Source of the DNA: DASRVA01 sp050732935
GTDB lineage: Bacteria > Gemmatimonadota > Gemmatimonadetes > JACCXV01 > JAHWKZ01
Assembly (NCBI GenBank): GCA_050732935.1
Contig: JBOHRW010000168.1
Location: 1-11,865, forward strand
DNA: 11,865 bases
Direction of reading: 5' to 3'
Shown: positions 6,102-11,865 of the stretch, piece by piece
Numbering within the stretch: position 1 is the stretch's first letter
How the letters are laid out: each line of letters opens with the position of its first letter
Made by a program: the position numbers and the translations under genes
The notes under the pieces: model-generated
Database searches by the model: none
What the model was told of the DNA's origin: nothing
Seen by the model: only the letters and a program-made list of their open reading frames with translations

Positions 6102-6808
6102 ACGGGACCGCCCACACGGTCAGCGTCGTCGTTCCGACCTGGAACGAGGCACATCGTCTCCCCGCTCTTCTGGACGCGCTGGATCTTTGCTCGCCGCCGC
6201 CGGTCGAGGTGATCGTGGCCGACGGCGGCTCTGCGGACGGCACCACCGGGGTGGCATCCGGTCGGGCGCGCGTCGTGGCGGCGCCGCGCGGGCGGGCATC
6301 CCAGCAGAACGCCGGCGCCCGCGCCAGCGACGGGTGGGTGCTGTGGTTCCTCCACGCCGATTCGATTCCGCCGCCGGACGCCGTCACGCAGGTCCGGAGC
6401 GCGGTGGCCAGTGGCGCACCGGGCGGTTGCTTCCGCATCGCCTTCCCCGACGAGGAGCGGCATCGTCATCGGTGGCTTGGAACCATCGCCGCGGGAGTGA
6501 ACGCCCGCACCCGGCTGACGCGCAAGGGCACCGGAGACCAGGGCCTCTTCGTCCGACGGGATGTCTTCGAGCGGATGGGAGGCTTCCCCTCCTGGCCCCT
6601 GTTCGAGGACGTGGCGCTCGCGCGGAGCCTTGCGCGCCTCGGTCGTCCGGCCGTCTGTCCCGGTCCCCTCGTGACCTCCGCGCGACGCTGGATACGTCAT
6701 GGGGTCGTCCGCACCATGCTCAGGATGTGGACCCTGCGCGCCGGCTTTCTGCTGGGCGTTTCTCCCGACCGTCTCGCCCGCCACTGGCACGACGATCGCC
6801 CGGGATGA
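6098..6808 (+). CDS. family 2 glycosyltransferase, TIGR04283-like, apparently starting at CTG
   Basis: About 236 residues of GT-A fold glycosyltransferase. The nucleotide-sugar binding core begins VSVVVPTWNEA about ten residues in, then VIVADGGSADGT, SQQNAGARAS, the metal-binding block WFLHADSIPP and, near the C-terminus, FEDVALARSLARLG. The FLHADS form and the short length match the TIGR04283 group (annotated as rSAM/selenodomain-associated or arsenosugar-biosynthesis transferases); no radical-SAM or selenodomain partner is present here. The frame has no ATG, GTG or TTG from 6002 to the conserved core. CTG 6098 overlaps the kinase stop as CTGA, with GAGAG six bases upstream, so a CTG start coupled to kinase translation is the simplest reading. 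The acceptor substrate is unknown. Confidence 0.85.
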   Translation: MNGTAHTVSVVVPTWNEAHRLPALLDALDLCSPPPVEVIVADGGSADGTTGVASGRARVVAAPRGRASQQNAGARASDGWVLWFLHADSIPPPDAVTQVRSAVASGAPGGCFRIAFPDEERHRHRWLGTIAAGVNARTRLTRKGTGDQGLFVRRDVFERMGGFPSWPLFEDVALARSLARLGRPAVCPGPLVTSARRWIRHGVVRTMLRMWTLRAGFLLGVSPDRLARHWHDDRPG

Positions 6809-6827
6809 GCCGCGACCCATCGCGCTC

Positions 6828-6855
6828 TTGCCGAGGGGGGTGGGGTCCCTAACTT
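6828..6855 (+). promoter_or_regulatory. candidate promoter for the 108-residue protein (leaderless)
   Basis: TTGCCG (6828-6833), a 16-bp spacer, then TAACTT (6850-6855), and GTG 6863 follows after seven bases. No Shine-Dalgarno sequence is placed correctly; the G-rich run at 6834-6845 is too far upstream. The transcript would begin at or next to the start codon, as at the E1 gene. It lies in the 54-bp gap after the glycosyltransferase. Confidence 0.4.
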
Positions 6856-6862
6856 CGACCTC

Positions 6863-7189
6863 GTGGAAGATCTGCTGTTCGAACGACTCGACCGGATGCC
6901 CTCCGAGGTCGATCCCGAGATCGTCCTGCAGGATCTCTATTTCGTCGACCGGGTCGTCCGGCCTTTCGCCGGTCCAGCGGACCCGGACTATCGAATCCCC
7001 TATCTCGTCGAGGCGCTCGAGTCGCGCGGGTTCTTCAACGTCGCGGACGCCAACTGGGAGGCGATCGAGCTGTACGACGATCTCTGCGACCTGTGCGGGG
7101 TCCAGTCCTACGCCTCCCTCGACGAGGTGCTACAGCGCTACCGGACATATCGCGCCGAGCGGGACGCGACGCCGGTCGAGGAACGCTGA
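6863..7189 (+). CDS. conserved-looking acidic protein of unknown function, 108 residues
   Basis: I do not recognise this protein. It begins (M)EDLLFERLDRMPSEVD, is rich in Asp and Glu (about a quarter of residues), and looks largely alpha-helical with amphipathic stretches such as IELYDDLCDLCGVQ and LDEVLQRYRTYRAE. It has no signal peptide and no membrane segment. A C-D-L-C pair (about residues 75-78) could bind metal but stands alone. The codons follow the third-position G/C preference of the neighbours and the end abuts the MgtC-like gene by one base, which support a real gene. The start is GTG with no ribosome binding site, possibly leaderless. Its place directly before the MgtC-like gene suggests co-expression with that transporter-like protein, but no function can be inferred. 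Confidence 0.72.
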   Translation: MEDLLFERLDRMPSEVDPEIVLQDLYFVDRVVRPFAGPADPDYRIPYLVEALESRGFFNVADANWEAIELYDDLCDLCGVQSYASLDEVLQRYRTYRAERDATPVEER

Positions 7190-7190
7190 C

Positions 7191-7862
7191 CTGAGCGAGA
7201 TCCTTACCGCGGACCTTTGGGTCAAGCTCCTGCTGTCGGTCGCCTGCGGTGCGGCGATCGGCATGGAGCGGGAGCTGAGCGACAAGCCCGCCGGTCTCCG
7301 GACCAACATGCTGATCTGCGTCGGCTCGACGGTGATCACGATGGTCTCCCTGTACGTCGCGCTCACCTACTCCGAGCGACAGGTCGCGGTAGGGGATCCG
7401 GGACGCATCGCCGGCGAGATGATCTCGGGGATCGGCTTTCTCGGAGCTGGCGTGATCATCCAGGCGCGGGGCTCGGTCCACGGTCTCACGACGGCGGCGA
7501 CGATCTGGTACATGGCGGGGATCGGCCTGACGATCGGCAGTGGGCTGTATGCCCTGGCCATCACGGCTACCGTGATCCTGCTGGTGATCCTGTGGATCCT
7601 GGGGAGGATCGAGGATCGTCTGTCCAAGCCTTGCCGGTTTGTCCACTTCGAGGTCAGATCGCGGCGGGAGGCGGGGGTCCTCGACGAGATCAACGATATC
7701 GCCGAATCGAACGGGCTGCAGCTCGACGACTTCCGGCTCTCCCGGGACGAAGAGGGGATGGAGATCGAGTTCGCGCTCACCTGCTCGGTCTCGGCGCGGG
7801 ACGAGCTCGTGGAACGGATGCTCGATATCGATGCCGTCGAAACCGTCCACGTGAACGAATGA
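7191..7862 (+). CDS. MgtC/SapB family membrane protein, apparently starting at CTG
   Basis: About 223 residues. The N-terminal half has the family hallmarks G-M-E-R-E (24-28), followed by PAGLRT and then GRIAGEMISGIGFLGAGVI at about 71-89, with four or so membrane helices up to residue 140. A soluble C-terminal domain of about 80 residues (ACT-like in MgtC) follows. MgtC proteins affect survival in low magnesium and inhibit F-ATPase in some pathogens; environmental SapB-type members have no settled role. The family begins a few residues before LWVKLLLSVACGAAIG. In this frame the only start-like codon there is CTG 7191, seven bases after GAGGAA and one base after the preceding stop; the next ATG (7263) would delete the first helix. 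Overlap with the aldolase gene is ATGA. Confidence 0.88.
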   Translation: MSEILTADLWVKLLLSVACGAAIGMERELSDKPAGLRTNMLICVGSTVITMVSLYVALTYSERQVAVGDPGRIAGEMISGIGFLGAGVIIQARGSVHGLTTAATIWYMAGIGLTIGSGLYALAITATVILLVILWILGRIEDRLSKPCRFVHFEVRSRREAGVLDEINDIAESNGLQLDDFRLSRDEEGMEIEFALTCSVSARDELVERMLDIDAVETVHVNE

Positions 7863-8770
7863 GGCCGCCGCTTTCAGGCCTCTTCGCCCCCGTGACCACC
7901 CCGTTCGGCGAGGACGGGACCCCGGATCCGGGACGCCTGACCGCCCAGATCGAGGTCTACGGCGACTTCCCGCTCGCCGGCATCGTCCTGTTCGGAACGA
8001 GCGGGGAAGGTCCCATGCTGGAGCCCGACGAGGAGGCGCCGCTGCTCGCCGCCGCGCGCGGGGCGCTGTCCGGGGAGCGCAAGCTCGTCGTCCAGATCGG
8101 CCGCGAGAGCGTCCGCGCCGCCTGCTCTTCGGGCCGGCGGGCGATCGACGCCGGGGCCGACGCCCTGCTGTGCCTGCCGCCCCGCTTTTACGCCGTCGGC
8201 GAGGAGATCGTCGCCGGATACTTCCGGTTGGTCGCGGAGACCCTGGATCTTCCGCTGCTCGCCTACCATATCCCCCACCTCTCTAAGGTCGATCTTTCGG
8301 CCGACCTGCTGGTCGGGCTGGCCCGGGACGGTGTCGTGCACGGGATCAAGGACTCGGCGGGGGATCTCGACCTCCAGGCGCGGCTGCGCCGGGACGCGGG
8401 GCCGGGGTTCGCGATCCTGGACGGCAAGACGACGGTCCTGGCGGATTCGCTCGCGCAGGGGGCGGACGGGGCCATCCTGGCCGTGGCGGACGCGGTGCCC
8501 GAGGTCGTCGGCGATCTTCTCGCCGCACACGAAGCGGAGGATGGCGTGACCGCGCGCGCGCTCCAGGAGCGGCTGCGCCCGCTGGCCGACTGCTTCGGCC
8601 CGCGCTACGGCGTGGCGGGCATCAAGGCCGCCCTCGACCTGCGCGGGTGGCCGGGCGGAGGATTTCCCCGCCCGCCTCTGCGACCCCTGGATGCCGAGGG
8701 GCGCCGGACGGTCGCGGCAGCGCTCGAGGAAGCCGGAGTGGAGGTCGGCGCGCCGGGCGGCGCCGGATGA
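7859..8770 (+). CDS. DHDPS/N-acetylneuraminate lyase superfamily Schiff-base aldolase
   Basis: A 303-residue TIM-barrel aldolase. The opening LSGLFAPVTTPF, the pyruvate-carboxylate loop GTSGEGP at 46-52, the catalytic Tyr136 in AYHIP and the Schiff-base Lys164 in GIKDSAGD are all in their family positions. Such enzymes condense or cleave pyruvate or 2-oxo acids with an aldehyde. True dihydrodipicolinate synthase (DapA) normally has GTTGE and an Arg shortly after the catalytic Tyr (Y-N-V-P-x-R-T); here the region reads YHIPHLSK with no Arg. An oxoglutarate, KDG or related aldolase is therefore more likely than DapA, although the exact substrate cannot be read. The ATG overlaps the MgtC stop and its own stop overlaps the Nif3 start, both as ATGA, indicating translational coupling. 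Confidence 0.88.
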   Translation: MRPPLSGLFAPVTTPFGEDGTPDPGRLTAQIEVYGDFPLAGIVLFGTSGEGPMLEPDEEAPLLAAARGALSGERKLVVQIGRESVRAACSSGRRAIDAGADALLCLPPRFYAVGEEIVAGYFRLVAETLDLPLLAYHIPHLSKVDLSADLLVGLARDGVVHGIKDSAGDLDLQARLRRDAGPGFAILDGKTTVLADSLAQGADGAILAVADAVPEVVGDLLAAHEAEDGVTARALQERLRPLADCFGPRYGVAGIKAALDLRGWPGGGFPRPPLRPLDAEGRRTVAAALEEAGVEVGAPGGAG

Positions 8771-9525
8771 GCGTCGGCCGGGACCGCCTGGTGGCCCACC
8801 TGGACGGCTACCTGGCGATCGACGAGTGGGAGGAGAAGTCCCTGAACGGGCTCCAGGTCGAGGGGGCGGGGATCGTGGACCGGGTGGCGCTCGCCACCGA
8901 CGCGGCGCTGGCCACCTTCGCCATGGCCTCAGAGGCCGGGGCCCGATTCCTGATCGTCCACCACGGCCTCTTCTGGGGCCAGCCGCTGCCGATGGTGGGG
9001 TCCCATCGCGCGCGCGTGGCCGCCCTCCTGGATGCCGGGATCTCCCTCTACGCCGCCCACTTACCGCTCGACGCCCATCCCGAGGTCGGGAACAACGCCG
9101 TCCTGGCGCGTTTGCTGGGGCTGAGGGGGCTCGCACCCTTCGGCCGCTGGGGCGGCCGGGCGATCGGCTGGCGGGGTGACCTGCCGGCGCCGACCGACCG
9201 AGCCAGGCTGGCGGCCGCGCTCGAGGCGCTGCTGGGGACGCGGCCCGACGTGCTTCCCTTCGGCCCCGACGAGATCCGCAGCGTGGCCATCGTCTCCGGA
9301 GCGGCCGCCGATCTCGTGCCCGAGGCGGCCGCGGCCGGCGTCGACGCGTTCGTCACCGGCGAGACCAGCCACGTGGCCTGGCACCAGGCGCGCGAGCTCG
9401 GGGTCAACCTACTCTTCGCCGGGCACTACGCGACCGAGACGCTCGGCGTGCGTGCGCTCGGCGAGCACGTGTCGGAGTTGTTCGGGGTCGAGATCGTTTT
9501 TCTGGATGCTCCGACGGGGTACTGA
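8767..9525 (+). CDS. Nif3/YbgI (DUF34) dinuclear-metal-binding protein
   Basis: A 252-residue protein of the Nif3-like family, often labelled GTP cyclohydrolase 1 type 2 homolog though the activity of most members is unproven. The expected metal ligands are visible: His65-His66 in IVHHGLFW, Asp102 in PLDAHPEVGNN, and His220 and Glu224 in GHYATETLG, close to their spacing in E. coli YbgI. The N-terminal NGLQVEG is also typical. The insert domain found in longer Firmicute members is absent, giving the compact form. ATG 8767 overlaps the aldolase stop (ATGA). It is the last gene of the cluster; no clear terminator follows in 9526-9717, apart from short inverted repeats such as TGATTG/CAATCA. Confidence 0.93.
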   Translation: MSVGRDRLVAHLDGYLAIDEWEEKSLNGLQVEGAGIVDRVALATDAALATFAMASEAGARFLIVHHGLFWGQPLPMVGSHRARVAALLDAGISLYAAHLPLDAHPEVGNNAVLARLLGLRGLAPFGRWGGRAIGWRGDLPAPTDRARLAAALEALLGTRPDVLPFGPDEIRSVAIVSGAAADLVPEAAAAGVDAFVTGETSHVAWHQARELGVNLLFAGHYATETLGVRALGEHVSELFGVEIVFLDAPTGY

Positions 9526-9717
9526 TAGGGACTCCAGTCGGGAGATCATCGAAAAGGGCAGCATGACCACATCGTGATTGAAGCCCATGTTGCAATCATG
9601 GTGCAAGGTTCTCCACGGGATTCTCCTTGATTGTCTAGCGGCATCTTCTTGTGGGAGCGATCGTCCGGCCCGATATATGGCAGCCCACTTTTCGACATTG
9701 TCTTCCGCGCCAGCGAG

Positions 9718-10851
9718 GTGCTCTCGAGGGTGAGGTTCTGTTTATCCCCCGTTCTCGCGCTCTCCCTGCTTCCGCTGGCGATTGTCGCCTGCTCAAGTTG
9801 CTCCGATGACGGGCCCACGGCCCCTCGCGACACGGGCTCGCCACTCATCGAAGTCCGGTTCCCCACCAGCGCCGCCGCGATCGATCGTGACGGAGATGGG
9901 CTGGTCGACCTGGAGGTGGCCTTCAGTGACCCGGGCAGCGGGATCGACGGTGCGACCATCCGGCTGACCGCCGACCGGTCCCTCAAGGGGGGACCAGTCG
10001 TCGGATCGGAGCTGACCGAGGTCTGGACTGTGCCTCGGGCCGACTCGGCCGGACTCGTGATCGAGGAGACGGTCGACCACCTGCTGCCGCGCGGCGAGGT
10101 TCGGCTCACCGTCTCGGTGGCCGACCGGGCAGGGAACCCGATGAGTCGGCAGGTCACCCTGGAGCTGCCGCCCGCCGCCCGCCACAGGGTCCTGGACTTG
10201 GATGCTGACCTGAAGTTCAATACCGGGCAGATCACGGTCGGGCCGGAGGGGCGGAAGGGGTGCTCGTCGTCGACCCCGACGAGAGTCGGGTTTCGAATCA
10301 AATCGACCTTTGGCCCGAGAACCCACAGAGACTGGGAGGGGGGCTCTACGTCCAAGTGGACCGAGGGAATCTCCTCGCCACGACGAGCAACCGGATCGCT
10401 TTGATTCCGCTCGCCGCGCCCGAGGCGATCCGGTTCGGCGTCACGGCTCCTGAAATCCTGGCCAGCCTTTCCTGCGAGCAGGGACCCGTAGTGCCCGAAG
10501 AGACTGTGGAGTCGGGCCGTCGGCTGAGCCTGGCCCAGACACCGGAGGAGGAGATCCTGGGCGGCATCTTCAAGGACGCCTCGCCCGACGTGGCGGTTGA
10601 GGGCACGGTGCGGTTGACCGCCCTGGGCGCAGGAGCCTGCATCTTCAATGCCAATACTCCGTCCTCGTGCAGCGACGTCGCTACGATGCCGATCATGGCG
10701 CAGCGCGGTTCCGTGGCAGTCTCGTTCTCGAACCACATTCTGGAGATCGACAACCCGAGGACGGACAGCCTCTTCGCGCAGGGCGACACGGTGGTCTTCG
10801 AGAATGACCCGGTCCGGTTCGACACGCCGGTCACGACGGGCTGGAGTTTGC
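9718..10851 (+). pseudogene. exported lipoprotein with Ig-like and calcium-loop features, broken by a -1 frameshift and lacking its own 3' end
   Basis: From GTG 9718 (or GTG 9730) the product has a signal peptide (LSPVLALSLLPLA) and lipobox IVAC with the lipidated cysteine at residue 25, then S-x-C-SDDGPTAP. A DRDGDGLVD calcium-loop motif and a VADRAGNPMSRQVTLEL Ig-like strand pair follow. Near 10257-10260 (a run of four G after GGAA) sense shifts to the frame containing VLVVDPDESRV and NQIDLWPE, which reads on past 10840. Both frames are open from 10209 to 10404, so one missing base in this interval joins them. The second frame then runs about 50 bases into the antisense of the VOC gene, where base composition drops, so the true C-terminus is missing. 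No catalytic motif is seen; a cell-surface role is inferred. Neither start has a convincing ribosome site. Confidence 0.6.
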
Positions 10852-11223
10852 CTATACGTGTTGATCTACCAGAATCGTGTTTCCATCTGGATCAACAATC
10901 ATAAAGCTAGCCGGGCCAGTAGAGTTTTCGTCTGCTTCTGAGATCATGTTTACGCCACGATCTTTGAGCTGGCGCTGCAACTCTCGAACGTCCGTGAATT
11001 CTCTGAGTTGCTGCGCATCGCTACTCCAGCCCGGGTTGAAAGTGAGAATGTTCTTATCGAACATGCCTTGAAACAACCCAATAGCGTGGTCGCCATTCTT
11101 CATGATCAGCCAATTCTGCGATTGATCTCCTGCGAAAATTGTAAAACCCAGCTTTTGGTAAAAGAGCTTCGACGCCTCGATATTCTTTACAGCCAAGCTG
11201 ACAGAGAAAGCTCCCAGTTCCAC
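10852..11223 (-). CDS. VOC (glyoxalase/bleomycin-resistance) superfamily protein in an integron-type cassette
   Basis: A 123-residue protein with the paired beta-alpha-beta layout of the vicinal oxygen chelate fold: SLAVKNIEASKLFYQKLGF at the start and MIVDPDGNTILVDQHV at the end. Members bind metals or sequester drugs; the metal ligands are not clear here, so neither lyase nor resistance activity can be claimed. The GTG start has GGAGG five bases upstream. The start lies 29 bases from the attC end at 11252, the usual distance for a cassette gene, and the gene is oriented correctly relative to it. Base composition is clearly lower in GC than the genes to the left. No attC follows the stop codon; the sequence instead becomes the antisense of the broken lipoprotein gene, so this cassette is incomplete on its 3' side. 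Confidence 0.88.
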   Translation of the reverse strand: MELGAFSVSLAVKNIEASKLFYQKLGFTIFAGDQSQNWLIMKNGDHAIGLFQGMFDKNILTFNPGWSSDAQQLREFTDVRELQRQLKDRGVNMISEADENSTGPASFMIVDPDGNTILVDQHV

Positions 11224-11251
11224 AATTGCCTCCTACGTTTGTGTTCCTGAC

Positions 11252-11311
11252 GCATAACGCCGGAATTAAGCCGAGCCGCGAAACGGCTTCGGCTTGAATG
11301 AATTGCTATAC
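11252..11311 (-). mobile_element. integron attC recombination site (aadA-like, about 60 bp)
   Basis: Read on the minus strand the site runs from GTATAGC (R'' position) to GTTATGC (R' position). Inside, CAATTCATTCAAGCCG and CGGCTTAATTC closely resemble the attC of aadA-type cassettes. The inner arms AAGCCGAGCCG (11268-11278) and CGGCTTCGGCTT (11284-11295) pair except for one extra T, the extrahelical base expected in attC, around a 5-base loop CGAAA. The outer boxes pair over seven positions with two G-T wobbles. The R'' box departs from the RYYYAAC consensus (AGC instead of AAC). Cleavage within GTT of the R' box would begin the next cassette with the VOC gene. No integrase or attI is present in the window. 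Confidence 0.85.
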
Positions 11312-11333
11312 GGCACACAGCAGCAAATCAGAG

Positions 11334-11633
11334 TTATTTTTCTTCAGTCATCCCGAACACGAAACGGTCTAAGAACGCTCGCGCGAAGGGCGAACCCTCC
11401 ACCTCCGCTCCGTCCAGCGGGGTCTCCCACCACAGCCCTTCGCCGTTCGCCAGTGGGATTAGAGTCAACTCCCGCTCCGGTATCTTCAGATAGAGCGCAG
11501 AGAACCCAGCCTCCTCGTCCCAACCGGAGTGCCAGACGAGTCGCACCCCACGGTATTCCTGCACGTACCACCCGAACGCATAGGGACTGACTGAGCTAGA
11601 GGCGCGGGTCCACGCCGGGGTGCTACCGTATAG
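11334..11633 (-). pseudogene. C-terminal remnant of a serine beta-lactamase-family hydrolase
   Basis: An open frame of 99 residues ends at TAA 11336-11334. It reads SPYAFGWYVQEYRGV, then WHSGWDEEAGFSALYLKIP, then LIPLANGEG and FARAFLDRFVFG. In class C beta-lactamase/penicillin-binding-protein-like hydrolases the G-x-G-W strand is followed by H-S-G (the third active-site motif, equivalent to K-T-G) and by a l-I-x-L-A-N strand, so this is the last fifth of such a protein. The upstream part with the S-x-x-K and Y-x-N motifs is absent; a TAA in frame at 11636-11634 stops the frame. It could also be translated as a short piece from ATG 11564. The fragment lies directly before the attC, in the position of a preceding cassette gene, and is presumably non-functional. 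Confidence 0.7.
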
Positions 11634-11636
11634 TTA

Positions 11637-11865
11637 GGGCGAGCATTCTCCATCCGTGCCTCGGGTCACTCCTCCGGTACTGATCCTCAGGCCGCGTCTT
11701 GCAACGATTGCTCGTGGATCCGCTCGATCTGGTTCATGACGGCCACATGAAGCCGGGTCAGCTCATGACGTCAACGCGCTGGGGGTCGCGGTAAACCGGG
11801 AATACCATCCGTCGCAACGTCATGGACGCGGCCTTCTGTGATAGCGATGTCTTGTCAGGGCAAGA
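11637..11865 (-). other. unassigned edge sequence with small minus-strand reading frames
   Basis: No recognised gene. On the minus strand a frame entering from the window edge contains MTLRRMVFPVYRDPQRVDVMS and stops near 11761. In another frame HELTRLHVAVMNQIERIHEQ continues to a TGA at 11689-11687. The two could be one gene end broken by a frameshift. After it, GGAGGA precedes a GTG that opens an 11-codon frame ending at the TAA before the hydrolase remnant. Nothing here resembles a known family to me; it may be gene debris. Confidence 0.25.

Noticed and set aside
6805..6852. 15-codon frame beginning ATGA at the glycosyltransferase stop
   Set aside because: It overlaps the stop in the style of coupled genes but is too short, Arg/Gly-rich and resembles nothing; probably chance.
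11620..11645. Possible second attC near the hydrolase remnant (GTTAGGGC / GCCCTAAC)
   Set aside because: Only one box-like element is present, with one base too many for GTTRRRY; no matching partner box or internal stem is found within 100 bp.

Overview
The window is high-GC bacterial DNA with tightly packed genes, many overlapping by 4 bp (ATGA type). No rRNA, tRNA or CRISPR is visible, so the host cannot be named with certainty. A LysW-type zinc-ribbon carrier protein, an SxSCSDDGPTAP-like lipoprotein, probable leaderless starts and very high GC would suit a Gram-negative lineage such as Gemmatimonadota or an Eisenbacteria-like candidate phylum. That placement is inference.

Left part (1-3818): a truncated class IV aminotransferase (minus) lies back to back with an M50 site-2 protease (plus). 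A FabF-type ketosynthase (minus) is divergent from an E1-like ThiF/MoeB adenylyltransferase (plus). A perfect inverted repeat sits in the 107-bp intergenic region of that second pair.

Middle part (3962-9525): a short LysW-like zinc-ribbon protein has its own consensus extended -10 promoter and ends in Trp-Gly instead of the family's Trp-Gly-Glu. It is followed by an orphan membrane histidine kinase, a family 2 glycosyltransferase (TIGR04283-like), an unrecognised 108-residue acidic protein, an MgtC/SapB-family membrane protein, a DHDPS-superfamily aldolase and a Nif3/DUF34 protein. Kinase to glycosyltransferase, and the 108-residue protein through to Nif3, are joined by overlaps or 1-bp gaps. 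The glycosyltransferase and the MgtC-like gene have no ATG, GTG or TTG where their families begin; both appear to start at CTG.

Right part (9526-11865): this is accessory or decaying DNA. A lipoprotein gene carries a -1 frameshift and then runs into a lower-GC segment. That segment holds a VOC-family gene, an integron attC recombination site of the aadA type (about 60 bp), and the C-terminal remnant of a serine beta-lactamase-family hydrolase. All of these are oriented on the minus strand, as in a cassette array. No integrase is present in the window.

The strongest leads are the LysW-like protein lacking its attachment glutamate next to an E1-like enzyme, the paired CTG starts, and the attC/VOC cassette abutting a broken lipoprotein gene.
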